Positions 35,201 to 43,696 of a DNA stretch of 64,000 bases are shown one piece after another (positions within the stretch are counted from its first letter, which is position 1; each line of letters begins with the position of its first letter). The stretch is from CAVRGQ01 sp963720785 (GTDB taxonomy: Bacteria > Actinomycetota > Acidimicrobiia > IMCC26256 > DASPTH01): positions 1,116,001-1,180,000 of the forward strand of contig CAVRGQ010000004.1 in NCBI GenBank assembly GCA_963720785.1, in the 5' to 3' direction. The notes under the pieces are model-generated. The model had not been told where the DNA came from, did not search any database, and saw nothing but the letters and a program-made list of their open reading frames with translations. A program made the position numbers and the translations under genes.

Positions 35201-35986
35201 GTGGCCACGCACCTGCTGGCGGCCGACGTCACCAGCAACGTCTACCTCTTGACCGCCTTCGGCGCGGGGGTGATCTCGTTCCTCTCGCCGTGCGTGCTGC
35301 CGATCGTGCCCGGCTACCTGAGCCTCATCACCGGACTGTCGGTCGGTGAGATCCGCGAAGCCAACCTGCAGACGCACTATCTCAAGCGCATCGCGTTCTA
35401 CACCGCGCTGTTCGTCGCGGGCTTCACCGTGGTGTTCGTGCTGCTCGGCCTCATCACCACCGCGGTCGGCAGCGCGCTGTTCCGCAACCAGGAGACGCTC
35501 ACCCGGATCTCCGGCGGGCTCGTGCTGCTCATGGCGCTCTACCTCGCGGGGACGCAGATCCTCACGACGCCGCGCCTGTACCAGGAGTTCCGCTGGCACC
35601 CGCGGCTCGAACGGTTCGGTCCGGTCGCGGCCCCGGTGGCGGGCGCCGCGTTCGGCCTCGGGTGGACACCGTGCATCGGCCCGGTGCTCGGCGCCGTGCT
35701 CGGTTTCGCCGCCGGTGGGCAGAACCTCTGGCGCGCCACGCTGCTGCTCGTCGCCTACTCACTCGGCCTCGGCGCGTCGTTCATGGCGGTCGGCCTCGCG
35801 ATGGGCAAGCTCACCCGGGCGATGGACTGGTTCAAGCGCCACTCGCGCGCGATCACGTTGGTGTCGGCCGGCATCCTCGCGATCCTCGGGATCATCCTGC
35901 TGACCGATCAGCTCTCCGTGGTCACCGCGCGCATGTCGAACTTCCTGCGCGACATCGGCCTCGGCTGGATCGTCGACATCGGCTAG
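35201..35986 (+). CDS. ccdA: CcdA-family cytochrome c biogenesis/thiol transport protein
   Basis: 261 residues, about six membrane helices. The first helix carries F-L-S-P-C-V-L-P-I-V-P (Cys near residue 32) and the fourth region G-W-T-P-C-I-G-P (about residue 158): the paired Cys-Pro motifs through which CcdA passes electrons across the membrane to extracytoplasmic thioredoxin-like proteins. No TlpA/ResA or ResB gene adjoins it. GTG 35201 is chosen as the first start in frame. The stop overlaps the convergent SRPBCC gene by four bases. Confidence 0.88.
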   Translation: MATHLLAADVTSNVYLLTAFGAGVISFLSPCVLPIVPGYLSLITGLSVGEIREANLQTHYLKRIAFYTALFVAGFTVVFVLLGLITTAVGSALFRNQETLTRISGGLVLLMALYLAGTQILTTPRLYQEFRWHPRLERFGPVAAPVAGAAFGLGWTPCIGPVLGAVLGFAAGGQNLWRATLLLVAYSLGLGASFMAVGLAMGKLTRAMDWFKRHSRAITLVSAGILAILGIILLTDQLSVVTARMSNFLRDIGLGWIVDIG

Positions 35987-36651
35987 CGCGACTGCTGCTC
36001 CGCTCGCGCCGCCACATCAGCTCGCTCCGCTCGCGCCTTGATGCCGCGCATCATCTTCTGTTCCATCACGAAGTGGGCGATGTCGAAGACGAACGTGCCC
36101 ACCGCGCCGCCCGAGCCGCGTGCGAGCAGCCGGGTGCGGCCGTCGGTGGTGGGCTCGAGGACGAAGGTCCACGCGCCCGACGCGCGCGCACCCCGCCCGA
36201 TCGCGTCCCAGTCGGCGGGCGACACCATCGCGAGCACCAGATCCGGGTCGAGCCGGGCGACGACCTGGCGCCCCAGCTCGCGGTAGCGCTGCGCGAGCCA
36301 CACCGTCTCCCCGGCCTCACGGTGGGCCCACTCCGGGTGGATCCAGTCGGCGTTGTGCATGGAGCAGCCGGCGAGCCGTTCGAGCCAGGCGTAGCTGTAG
36401 AACCCGGCGCGGTCCTCGCCGATCTGCGCCAGCCACGGCCACACCGCGGCCGGCGGCGCGTCGATCGTGACTGCACGCGTGGTGCGCGGCCCGGACCCGT
36501 CGACCAACTCGTCGCCGGGCAGCACCGCGTCGACCTCGTCGGGGGTGGCGCCCCAATGGGCCACCCACGGGCGCACGCGGGTCCGGTACGCGACGGCGGC
36601 TCCGAGGCAACCGACGGCAGCGACGACTGCGACACGACGACGAGGGCTCAC
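35983..36651 (-). CDS. SRPBCC-fold hypothetical protein with N-terminal membrane segment
   Basis: 222 residues. A short hydrophobic N terminus (V-A-V-V-A-A-V-G-C-L-G-A-A-V-A) may anchor it. The rest follows the START/SRPBCC pattern: I-D-A-P-P-A-A-V-W-P-W-L-A-Q (about residues 63-76), Y-S-Y-A-W-L-E-R-L near residue 88, and W-T-F-V-L-E-P with T-R-L-L-A-R later. Such folds bind hydrophobic ligands. Start GTG 36651; no operon partner. Confidence 0.72.
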   Translation of the reverse strand: MSPRRRVAVVAAVGCLGAAVAYRTRVRPWVAHWGATPDEVDAVLPGDELVDGSGPRTTRAVTIDAPPAAVWPWLAQIGEDRAGFYSYAWLERLAGCSMHNADWIHPEWAHREAGETVWLAQRYRELGRQVVARLDPDLVLAMVSPADWDAIGRGARASGAWTFVLEPTTDGRTRLLARGSGGAVGTFVFDIAHFVMEQKMMRGIKARAERADVAARAEQQSR

Positions 36652-36719
36652 GCCCCGACGGTACGCCCGGGGCCGGATCGGGAACAGGGCCGGAGGTCCG
36701 GGCCCGTATCCTCGCGGGG

Positions 36720-37121
36720 ATGGAGACCATCCTCCTCGAGGTCGACACTTCCCAGACGCGGGTTCTCGACCTGACGCGCGACATCGCCTCGTTCTGCGTC
36801 GGCCGGGGCGACGGGCTCGTGAGCGTGTTCGCGCCGCACGCCACCGCAGGCGTGGCCCTCATCGAGACCGGGGCGTTCTCCGACGACGACCTCCTCGACG
36901 CGCTCGAGCGCCTGCTCCCGCGCGACGACCGCTACCGCCACGCGCACGGGTCGCGTGGGCACGGTGCCGACCACGTGGTGCCCGCGATCGTGAGCCCGAG
37001 CATGGTGGTGCCGGTGCAGGACGGCAAGCTGCTCCTCGGCGTGTGGCAGAGCATCGTGTTGGTGGACCTCAACCGCGACAACCCTCGTCGCAACGTGCGC
37101 CTGAGCTTCGTGACCGGCTGA
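36720..37121 (+). CDS. YjbQ/UPF0047-family protein
   Basis: 133 residues, complete family length. H-A-T-A-G-V-A-L-I-E (about residues 40-49), R-Y-x-H near residue 76, and H-G-A-D-H-V near 82-87 are the conserved, probably metal-binding His residues; the C-terminal L-G-x-W-Q-S segment is present as L-G-V-W-Q-S. Members show weak thiamine-phosphate synthase activity, but the physiological role is unknown. One base separates its stop from the next start. Confidence 0.92.
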   Translation: METILLEVDTSQTRVLDLTRDIASFCVGRGDGLVSVFAPHATAGVALIETGAFSDDDLLDALERLLPRDDRYRHAHGSRGHGADHVVPAIVSPSMVVPVQDGKLLLGVWQSIVLVDLNRDNPRRNVRLSFVTG

Positions 37122-37122
37122 C

Positions 37123-37626
37123 ATGAGCAGTCCGGGATTCACCGCCCGCCGTCCGCACATGCCCGGCTACGGCGTGGTCGACGCCGGCGAAGGCAGTGGG
37201 TTGCTGCCCTGGTCGTGGGCCGACGCGCACCTCCACGCGGCGCACGACTACTGGCTCGCCACGATCGGCGCCGGTGGCGCGCCGCACGTGATGCCGGTGT
37301 GGGGTGTGTGGGACGGCGCCGTGCTGTGGTTCTCGAGCGCGCTCGGCTCGCGGAAGGCGCGCAACCTCGCGCTCGACCCTCGGGCGACCGCGACCACCGA
37401 TGTCGCGCAGGAGCCGGTCGTGATCGAGGGGATCGTCGAGCGCACGCGCGACCGTGCCGAGATCGCGACCTTCCTCCACGCGATGAACGCGAAGTACGAG
37501 GTGGAATACGACATGGACTTCCTCGATCCCGACGTCAACGGCACGTACGGATTGCGGCCGCGCCGCGTCTTCGGATTGGTCGAGGCCGACTTCACCGGGT
37601 CACCCACCTGCTGGGAGCCGGCGCCG
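37123..37626 (+). CDS. Pyridoxamine 5'-phosphate oxidase-like (FMN/F420 split-barrel) domain, in frame with the next gene
   Basis: 168 residues of a split-barrel protein: Y-W-L-A-T-I-G-A-G-G-A-P-H-V-M-P-V-W-G-V (about 39-58), W-F-S-S-A-L-G-S-R-K-A-R-N-L-A (about 67-81), V-V-I-E-G. This is the actinobacterial F420- or FMN-binding class. There is no stop before the transaminase start at 37627, so it either is fused to that enzyme or its stop is hidden by an indel, which is plausible given others nearby. ATG 37123. Confidence 0.72.
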
Positions 37627-38803
37627 ATGACCGACTCCCCGTACCTCGCGTCGCGCCTGCACGGCTTCGGCACCACGATCTTCGCCGAGATGTCGGCGCT
37701 CGCCGTGGAGAAGGCGGCCATCAACCTGGGCCAGGGCTTTCCCGACACCGACGGCCCGATCGAGGTGTTCGACGCCGCGATCGCGGCGATCCGCGCGGGG
37801 CACAACCAGTACCCGCCGGGCATCGGCACCCCCGAGCTGCGCACCGCGATCGCCGCGCACCAACGCCACTGGTACGGCCTCGACTTCGATCCCGACACCG
37901 AGGTGCTGGTCACCGCGGGCGCCACCGAGGCGATCGCGGCCACGATCCTCGCGCTCTGCGAACCCGGCGACGAGGTCGTCACCTTCGAGCCGTACTACGA
38001 CTCCTACGCAGCCTCGATCTCGATGGCGGGCGCGCAGCGCCGGGTCGTGCAACTGCGCACGCCCGACTGGTCGTTCGACCCCGACACACTGCGCGCCGCG
38101 ATCACGCCGCGTACCAAGCTGCTGCTGCTCAACTCGCCGCACAACCCGACGGGCAAGGTGTTCACCCGCGACGAGCTCGCGCTCGTCGCGCAGCTCTGTG
38201 TGGAGCACGACCTGGTCGCCGTCACCGACGAGGTGTACGAGCACCTCGTGTTCGAGGGCGAGCACCTGCCGCTCGCCACCTTCCCGGGCATGGCCGACCG
38301 CACGATCACCATCTCGTCGGCGGGCAAGACCTTCTCGTGCACCGGCTGGAAGATCGGCTGGGTGTGCGCCCGCCCGGAGCTCGTGGCCGCGGTGCGGACT
38401 GCCAAGCAGTTCCTCACCTACGTGAACGGCGGACCGTTCCAGCCCGCGGTGGCGGTGGGGCTCGGCCTGCCCGACGCCACCATCCGCGGGATCGGTGACG
38501 AGCTGCACGCGAAGCACGACCGCCTGCAGGCGCGGGCTCTCCGCCGCGGGGTTCGCCGTCCTCCCGTCGCACGGCACCTACTTCGTCACCGTCGACATCA
38601 CGCCGTTCGGCGAGACCGACGGGCTCGCGTTCTGCCGATCCCTGCCCGATCGGTGCGGTGTGGTGGCGGTGCCGAGCGTCGTGTTCTACGACGACAAGGA
38701 GGCCGGGTCGCCGCTCGTGCGCTTCGCGTGCTGCAAGCAGCCTTCGGTGATCGACGAGGCCGTCGCCCGGCTCGCCACCCTCGCCAACGGTGGCGGCGCG
38801 TGA
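37627..38803 (+). CDS. PLP-dependent aminotransferase (KAT/MtnE-like), one frameshift
   Basis: About 391 residues, fold-type I aminotransferase of the kynurenine/glutamine transaminase K or DapC-like group. G-F-G-T-T-I-F-A-E-M near the start, N-L-G-Q-G-F-P-D-T-D, N-S-P-H-N-P-T-G-K (about residue 160), and the PLP lysine in S-S-A-G-K-T-F-S-C-T-G-W-K-I-G (about residue 237). At about 38535 the frame changes, L-Q-A to G-L-S-A-A-G-F, and runs to the stop at 38803, which overlaps the nitrilase start by four bases. Partnering with an omega-amidase suggests glutamine-dependent transamination of 2-oxo acids such as 4-methylthio-2-oxobutyrate. Confidence 0.85.
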
Positions 38804-39572
38804 GCGTGCTCACGATCGCCGCGCTCCAGCACGACATCGTGTGGGAGGACCCCGACGCCAACTTCGCGCGGCTCGCGCCACGAATCGAGGGCGCGGCGGG
38901 GGAGGGCGCGCGCCTCGTGGTGCTGAGCGAGATGTACGCCACCGGCTTCTCGATGGACGCCTCGCGGATCGCGGAGCCCGACGACGGCCCGAGCACCGCG
39001 TTCCTGGTGGAGCAGGCCCAACGCCACGATGTGTGGGTGGGCGGTTCGGTGCCGTCGGTGGCCCCGGGCGCCGACGCGCCCGTCGAACTGCTTCGTGCTC
39101 GCCGCGCCCGACGGCACGGTGCACCGCTACCGCAAGATCCACCCGTTCTCGTACGGCGGTGAGCACGAGGTGTACGACGCCGGTGCCGAGCGCGTGGTCG
39201 TCGACGTCGAGGGCGTGCGCGTCCGCGCTGTTCGTCTGTTACGACCTGCGCTTCGCCGACGAGTTCTGGGCCCTCGCCCCCGACGTCGACTGCTACCTGG
39301 TGCCGGCCAACTGGCCGGCGTCACGGCGCGAGCACTGGCGCACGTTGTTGCGGGCCCGGGCGATCGAGAACCAGGCCTACGTGGTCGGGGTGAACCGCGT
39401 CGGCCACGGCGGCGCGCTCGAATACTCCGGCGACAGCATGATCGTGGGGCCGTTCGGCGAGATCCTGGGCGAGGCCACGCAGCCGGTCGAGGTCACGCTG
39501 CGCGCCGAGATCGACACCGCGGTGGTGGCGGCGACCCGCGAGCACTTCCCGTTCCTCGCCGACCGACGTTGA
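38800..39572 (+). CDS. Nitrilase-superfamily omega-amidase, two frameshifts
   Basis: About 257 residues. The catalytic triad is present though spread over three frames: Glu in V-L-S-E-M-Y-A-T-G-F (about residue 44), Lys in Y-R-K-I-H-P-F-S, and Cys in F-V-C-Y-D-L-R-F. The frame changes at about 39088 (one surplus base in GTCGAACTGC) and 39222. M-Y-A-T-G-F-S-M and Y-D-L-R-F-A-D-E-F-W fit omega-amidases (YafV/Nit2 type) that hydrolyse alpha-ketoglutaramate or related amides. GTG 38800 overlaps the transaminase stop, forming a transaminase/omega-amidase pair. Confidence 0.82.
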
Positions 39573-39628
39573 CCCCGCGTGTGGTGACCCGGCGCGTGCG
39601 CTGACCCACTTGGCCTAGTCTCCCGCCC

Positions 39629-39925
39629 ATGTGTGGTTGCTTCGTCGCACTCGCCGCGTTCCTCTCACCCCGTTTCGCGATCTTCCTCGTGTGGTTGTTC
39701 GACAACGACCGGATGTCGGCGGCGTTCAACTCGTTCTGGATCGCGCTGCTGGGCTTCATCTTCCTGCCCTGGACCACGCTCGCGTGGGCGGTGGCCTATG
39801 CGCCCGTGCGCGGCGTCACCGGCTTCGGCTGGTTCCTGGTGGGTTTCGCGTTCGTGTGCGACATCATGACCCACGTCGGCGCCGCGCAGGCCCGGCGCAG
39901 CCGCCGCGCCGCGACGGCATCCTGA
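39629..39925 (+). CDS. Small membrane protein, hypothetical
   Basis: 98 residues with an N-terminal C-G-C-F and two to three hydrophobic segments (about 5-24, 34-58 and 65-80); the C terminus is basic (R-R-S-R-R). M-C-G-C-F-V-A-L at the start could fit a lipoprotein or membrane anchor. Similar small actinobacterial membrane proteins are common without known function. It is followed after 22 bases by the luciferase-like gene. Confidence 0.65.
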   Translation: MCGCFVALAAFLSPRFAIFLVWLFDNDRMSAAFNSFWIALLGFIFLPWTTLAWAVAYAPVRGVTGFGWFLVGFAFVCDIMTHVGAAQARRSRRAATAS

Positions 39926-39947
39926 TCTTCTCCCCGAGGAGCATTTC

Positions 39948-40814
39948 GTGATCGACATCGGCTGGTTCGGCATCGGCTCCGGCGCGTACTCCGACCCGGA
40001 GGGCGTCACCGAGCTGTGCGTCGCCGCGGAGGATCTCGGCTACGAGTCGGTGTGGGTGGGTGAGCACCCGGTGCTGATCGATCCGCACGCGTCGCCGTCG
40101 CCGCTCCCGCCGTTGAGCGACCTGCTCGACCCGGTGACCGTGCTCGCCTACGCGGCGGCCCACACCGAGCGCATCGGCCTCGGCACCGGCATCATCCTGC
40201 TGCCCTTGCGCAACCCGCTGATCCTCGCGAAGCAGCTCGCGTCGCTCGACGTGTTGTCGAAGGGGCGCGTGCTCGCCGGCTTCGGCGTCGGCTACGTGCC
40301 GGGGGAGTACGAGGCCATCGGCGCGGAGTTCACCAAGCGCGGACGGATCGCCGACGACTACATCGACTCGATGCGCTCGGTGTGGGACGACGACCAGCCC
40401 GAGTTCCGTGGCGAGTTCGCGAACTTCGGCGGCATCCAGAGTCGGCCGCAGCCACCGCGCCGCCTGCCGATCCACGCGAGTGGTATGTCCACGCCGGCGC
40501 TGCGGCGTGCGGTCCTGAAGTGCGACGGTTGGTACGGCTTCTTCCAGGACCTCGCGAACACCGAGCGGATGCTGGCCGAGTTGGCGCGTCTCGCCGCCGA
40601 GGTCGAGCGCCCCGCGCACCTGGGGCCGCTGGAGATCACGGTCACGCCTCCGGGCCCGGTCGACGCCGAGACAGTCGCGCAGTTCGAGGCGCTCGGCGTG
40701 CACCGCCTGGTGCTGCTGCGCGACTTCGGCGACATGGCCGGCGGCCCCGACGCCGACAAGCGTGGTCAGTTCCTCCGCCACATGGAGGACACCGCGAAGT
40801 CACTCGGAATCTGA
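39948..40814 (+). CDS. LLM-class (luciferase-like) F420-type oxidoreductase
   Basis: 288 residues, TIM barrel of the bacterial-luciferase family. E-S-V-W-V-G-E-H-P-V (about residues 33-42), R-I-G-L-G-T-G-I-I-L-L-P-L-R-N-P (about 70-85) and V-L-A-G-F-G-V-G-Y-V-P-G-E-Y (about 107-120) match the TIGR03619-type F420-dependent group of actinobacteria. Cofactor F420 is inferred from the group. Start GTG 39948; the NTF2-fold gene follows after 14 bases and may act in the same pathway. Confidence 0.88.
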   Translation: MIDIGWFGIGSGAYSDPEGVTELCVAAEDLGYESVWVGEHPVLIDPHASPSPLPPLSDLLDPVTVLAYAAAHTERIGLGTGIILLPLRNPLILAKQLASLDVLSKGRVLAGFGVGYVPGEYEAIGAEFTKRGRIADDYIDSMRSVWDDDQPEFRGEFANFGGIQSRPQPPRRLPIHASGMSTPALRRAVLKCDGWYGFFQDLANTERMLAELARLAAEVERPAHLGPLEITVTPPGPVDAETVAQFEALGVHRLVLLRDFGDMAGGPDADKRGQFLRHMEDTAKSLGI

Positions 40815-40828
40815 GCAGGAGAGCACAC

Positions 40829-41197
40829 ATGGCGACGACCGCAGAGCTGATCGACGGATTCGACCGCGGCATCACCGGCGACCCGGACGCGATGGTCGCG
40901 ACCTTCGCGCCCGGTGCGGTGGTGTGGCACAACTACGACCGCAAGGTGGTCGACGCGGTGGAGAACATGGCGTCGGTCGGCATGCTCACGCAGATCGTGC
41001 GCGACATGTCGATGGAGCACCTCCGGGTGGAGGAGTTCTCCGGCGGCTTTCTCTACCAGTTCGCGCTGCACGGCACCGTCATCGCCAGCGGCAAGCCGTT
41101 CGAGATGCACAACGTGGTGATCGCGTCGGTCGACGGCGGGCAGATCACCCGCATCGACGAGTACGTCGACCCCAGCGTCGGAGCCCAGCTCGCCTGA
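40829..41197 (+). CDS. NTF2-fold (SnoaL/limonene-epoxide-hydrolase-like) protein
   Basis: 122 residues with the usual NTF2 cone: N-terminal helix, P-D-A-M-V-A-T-F-A-P-G-A-V-V-W-H-N (about 20-36), and C-terminal strands I-T-R-I-D-E-Y-V-D-P. Residues W-H-N and D-E-Y are where limonene-epoxide-type enzymes and SnoaL place polar active-site groups. Function unknown; the F420-type oxidoreductase upstream is the likely partner. ATG 40829 after AGGAG. Confidence 0.8.
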   Translation: MATTAELIDGFDRGITGDPDAMVATFAPGAVVWHNYDRKVVDAVENMASVGMLTQIVRDMSMEHLRVEEFSGGFLYQFALHGTVIASGKPFEMHNVVIASVDGGQITRIDEYVDPSVGAQLA

Positions 41198-41209
41198 CCC
41201 TCCGAAGGC

Positions 41210-43604
41210 TCACCCCGCGTCGAGGACCTCTTCGACGCGGTCGAGCAGGGTGTGCTCGGTGAACGGCTTCTGCAGGAGGTCGATGCCGGGCGTGCCCGGT
41301 TCGTGCAGCGGCGCCGCGTAGCCCGACATCAGCTGCACGCGCAGGCCGGGGTGCGTGACGGTCGCGGCCGCGACGAGCTCGGGACCCGACATGCCCGGCA
41401 TCACCACGTCGGTGAGGAGCAGGTCGAACGGGCCCTGCGCCATCAGCACCGCGAGCGCCTCGGCGCCGGAGTCGGCGATGTGCACTTCGTAGCCGTGTCG
41501 TGACAGCAGCCGACGGGTGAGCTCGCAGATGGCCGACTCGTCGTCGACCACCAGGACGCGTGCCCGTCCTTCGACCTGCGACCCCTCGATTGGCACGGGC
41601 CGCAGACCGCTGCGCTCCGTCGTGGCCGGGAGGAGGATGGTGAACGTGGTGCCCTCGCCCGGGACGGAGTCGACGGTGATCTCGCCGCCGGCCTGGGTGA
41701 CGGTGCCGTAGGCACTCGCGAGGCCGAGGCCCGTCCCGGCACCGGAGCTCTTGGTGGTGAAGAACGGTTCGAACGCGTGGGCCATGACCTCGGAGGTCAT
41801 CCCGATGCCGGTGTCGGAGACGACGAGCCCCGCGTAGTTGCCGGGCACGACGGTGTGGCCGGTGTCGCCGTCGTCGACCACGATGTCGCGGGTGGCGATG
41901 AGCAGCTCGCCGCCACTCGGCATGGCGTCGCGCGCGTTGATCGCCAGGTTGACCAACACGTTCTCGATCTGGTTGCGGTCGGCGACCGCGCGCCACGGGT
42001 CGGCGGACAACTCGGTGCGCAGGTGCACCTGCTCGCCGAGGGTGCGCTGCAGCAGTGCCTTCACGTCGAGGACGATGTGGTTGAGGTCGAGCGGTTCGAG
42101 TCGGGCCGGCTCGCGCCGGCCGAACGCCAGGAGCTTGCGGGTGAGCGCGGCGGCCCGCTCCGACGCGCGGAGGATCTGCGCCAAGTCGGCCGCTGCGGAC
42201 GGGGAAGCCGCCGCCACCTCGGAGCGGGCGAACTCCGCGTAGTTGGTGATCACAGTCAGCAGGTTGTTGAAGTCGTGGGCCACGCCGCCCGCGAGCTGGC
42301 CGAGCGCCTCGAGCCGCTCGGCGTGCTGGCGCTCCTGCACGAGGCGCGCGTTCTGCTGTTCCGCGGCGCGACGCTCGGTGATGTCGCTGCCGATGGAGAC
42401 GGTGGCGATGACCCGGCCTTCGCTGTCACGGATCGGGAATTTGAGGTTGGTGAAGGTGCGGGGCACGCCGTCGACCGCGAGCGTGACCTCGTACTCGATG
42501 GAGTCGCCGGCGCGGACGAGCTGGTCGGTGGCGTCGCCGGAGTACGCCCACTCGTTGTCGAACAGGTCCCGCGGGGTCCGGCCGAGGACTTCGCTCTCTG
42601 CGGTGAAGCCCATGTTCGCGAGCGCCACGCGGTTCATGGCCATGAGCCGGCCGTCGAGGTCCTTCACCACGGTGGAGAACGGGGCGTTGTCGAGGATCTG
42701 GCGGTACCGGGCGTAGAGGTCGCGTCCCGACTGCTCGGCGGCCTCACGATCGCGGGCGGCCTGGCGGATCGCGTCGGCGGTGCCCACGAGCACGGCGACC
42801 ACACCCACGGTGCTCGACGCGATCGCAAGGACGAAGGCGAAGCGGAAGTCGTACCAGCCGGCTTCGTGGCCGAGCAGGCAGATCGCACCGACGACGGGGA
42901 AGCCGACGAGGATGGTGGGGAGCAGCCGGCGTACCAGGATCCCGCTCGAACCGGGGTCGGCGATCAGGGAGCCCGGCACCGTCTCGGGCTGGGCGAAGAA
43001 GGTCGCGGCGCCGAGCAGGAGCAGGCCGGCGGCGTCAACCGGCGCGGTGTTGAGGTAGGCACCGAGCGGGCTGTCGTGCAGACCTCCGTACAGGTGGCCG
43101 AGCGCACCGACGAAGCCGACGGCGAACGCAAGTCCGAACACGACCTGGCGCAGGACCGGCGGCCCCCGCCGGATCGCCAGGAGCATCAGCCCGGCGCCGA
43201 GCATCGTCAATCCGAATGCCGACGCCTCGGCCATCCGGAGCGCGCGGCCCGCGACCAGCAGGCTGTCGACCCCGAGCGACCGCTCGAACGAGTGCTCGAG
43301 GAAGGTCACCACACCGATCAGGAGGACCCCGACCGCGGCCACCGCCGTGACCGTGCGGTTCTGGCGCGGTCGCCGGACCGACGAACGCGATGGCGAGCGA
43401 CGCCAGCACGAGCGCCAGCGCGCTGTTCGGTGACGTGGCGCGCTCGGCGGTGAACGGCCGGCGCAGCGAGACTTCGCCGACCCACCAGCCGACGAGGCTG
43501 AGCAGAGCGATGCCGCCGACGACTGCGGCGCACACGACGGCCCAGAGCTCGAGCCGGGCCTCCCACATGGCCTGCCGCTCCGCCGTCGAGGCTGGTTCCC
43601 GCAC
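41210..43604 (-). CDS. Hybrid sensor histidine kinase with receiver domain, one frameshift
   Basis: About 800 residues. A membrane region with around seven helices (A-V-V-G-G-I-A-L-L-S-L-V near the start) precedes a PAS domain (Y-R-Q-I-L-D-N-A-P-F-S-T-V-V-K), a HisKA domain with the phospho-acceptor in G-G-V-A-H-D-F-N-N-L-L, an ATPase domain (N-L-A-I-N-A-R-D-A-M, D-T-G-I-G-M, G-T-G-L-G-L), and a receiver domain with Asp in L-T-D-V-V-M-P-G-M-S-G. No output domain, so signal likely passes on to another protein. The frame changes at about 43375 inside the membrane region. Start GTG 43604 or ATG 43568 are both possible. Confidence 0.82.
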
Positions 43605-43612
43605 GCGGGGCA

Positions 43613-43696
43613 GCCTACGGCGGAGTGGGGGCGGCCTACGGCGGAGTGGGGGCGGCCTACGGCGGAGTGGGGGCGGCCTACGGCGAAGTGGGGCCG
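43613..43696. repeat. Four tandem 21-bp repeats
   Basis: Unit GCCTACGGCGGAGTGGGGGCG at 43613, 43634, 43655 and 43676; the last copy has small changes. It fills the gap between the FtsX-type permease and kinase genes and supplies the permease stop codon. Confidence 0.88.
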
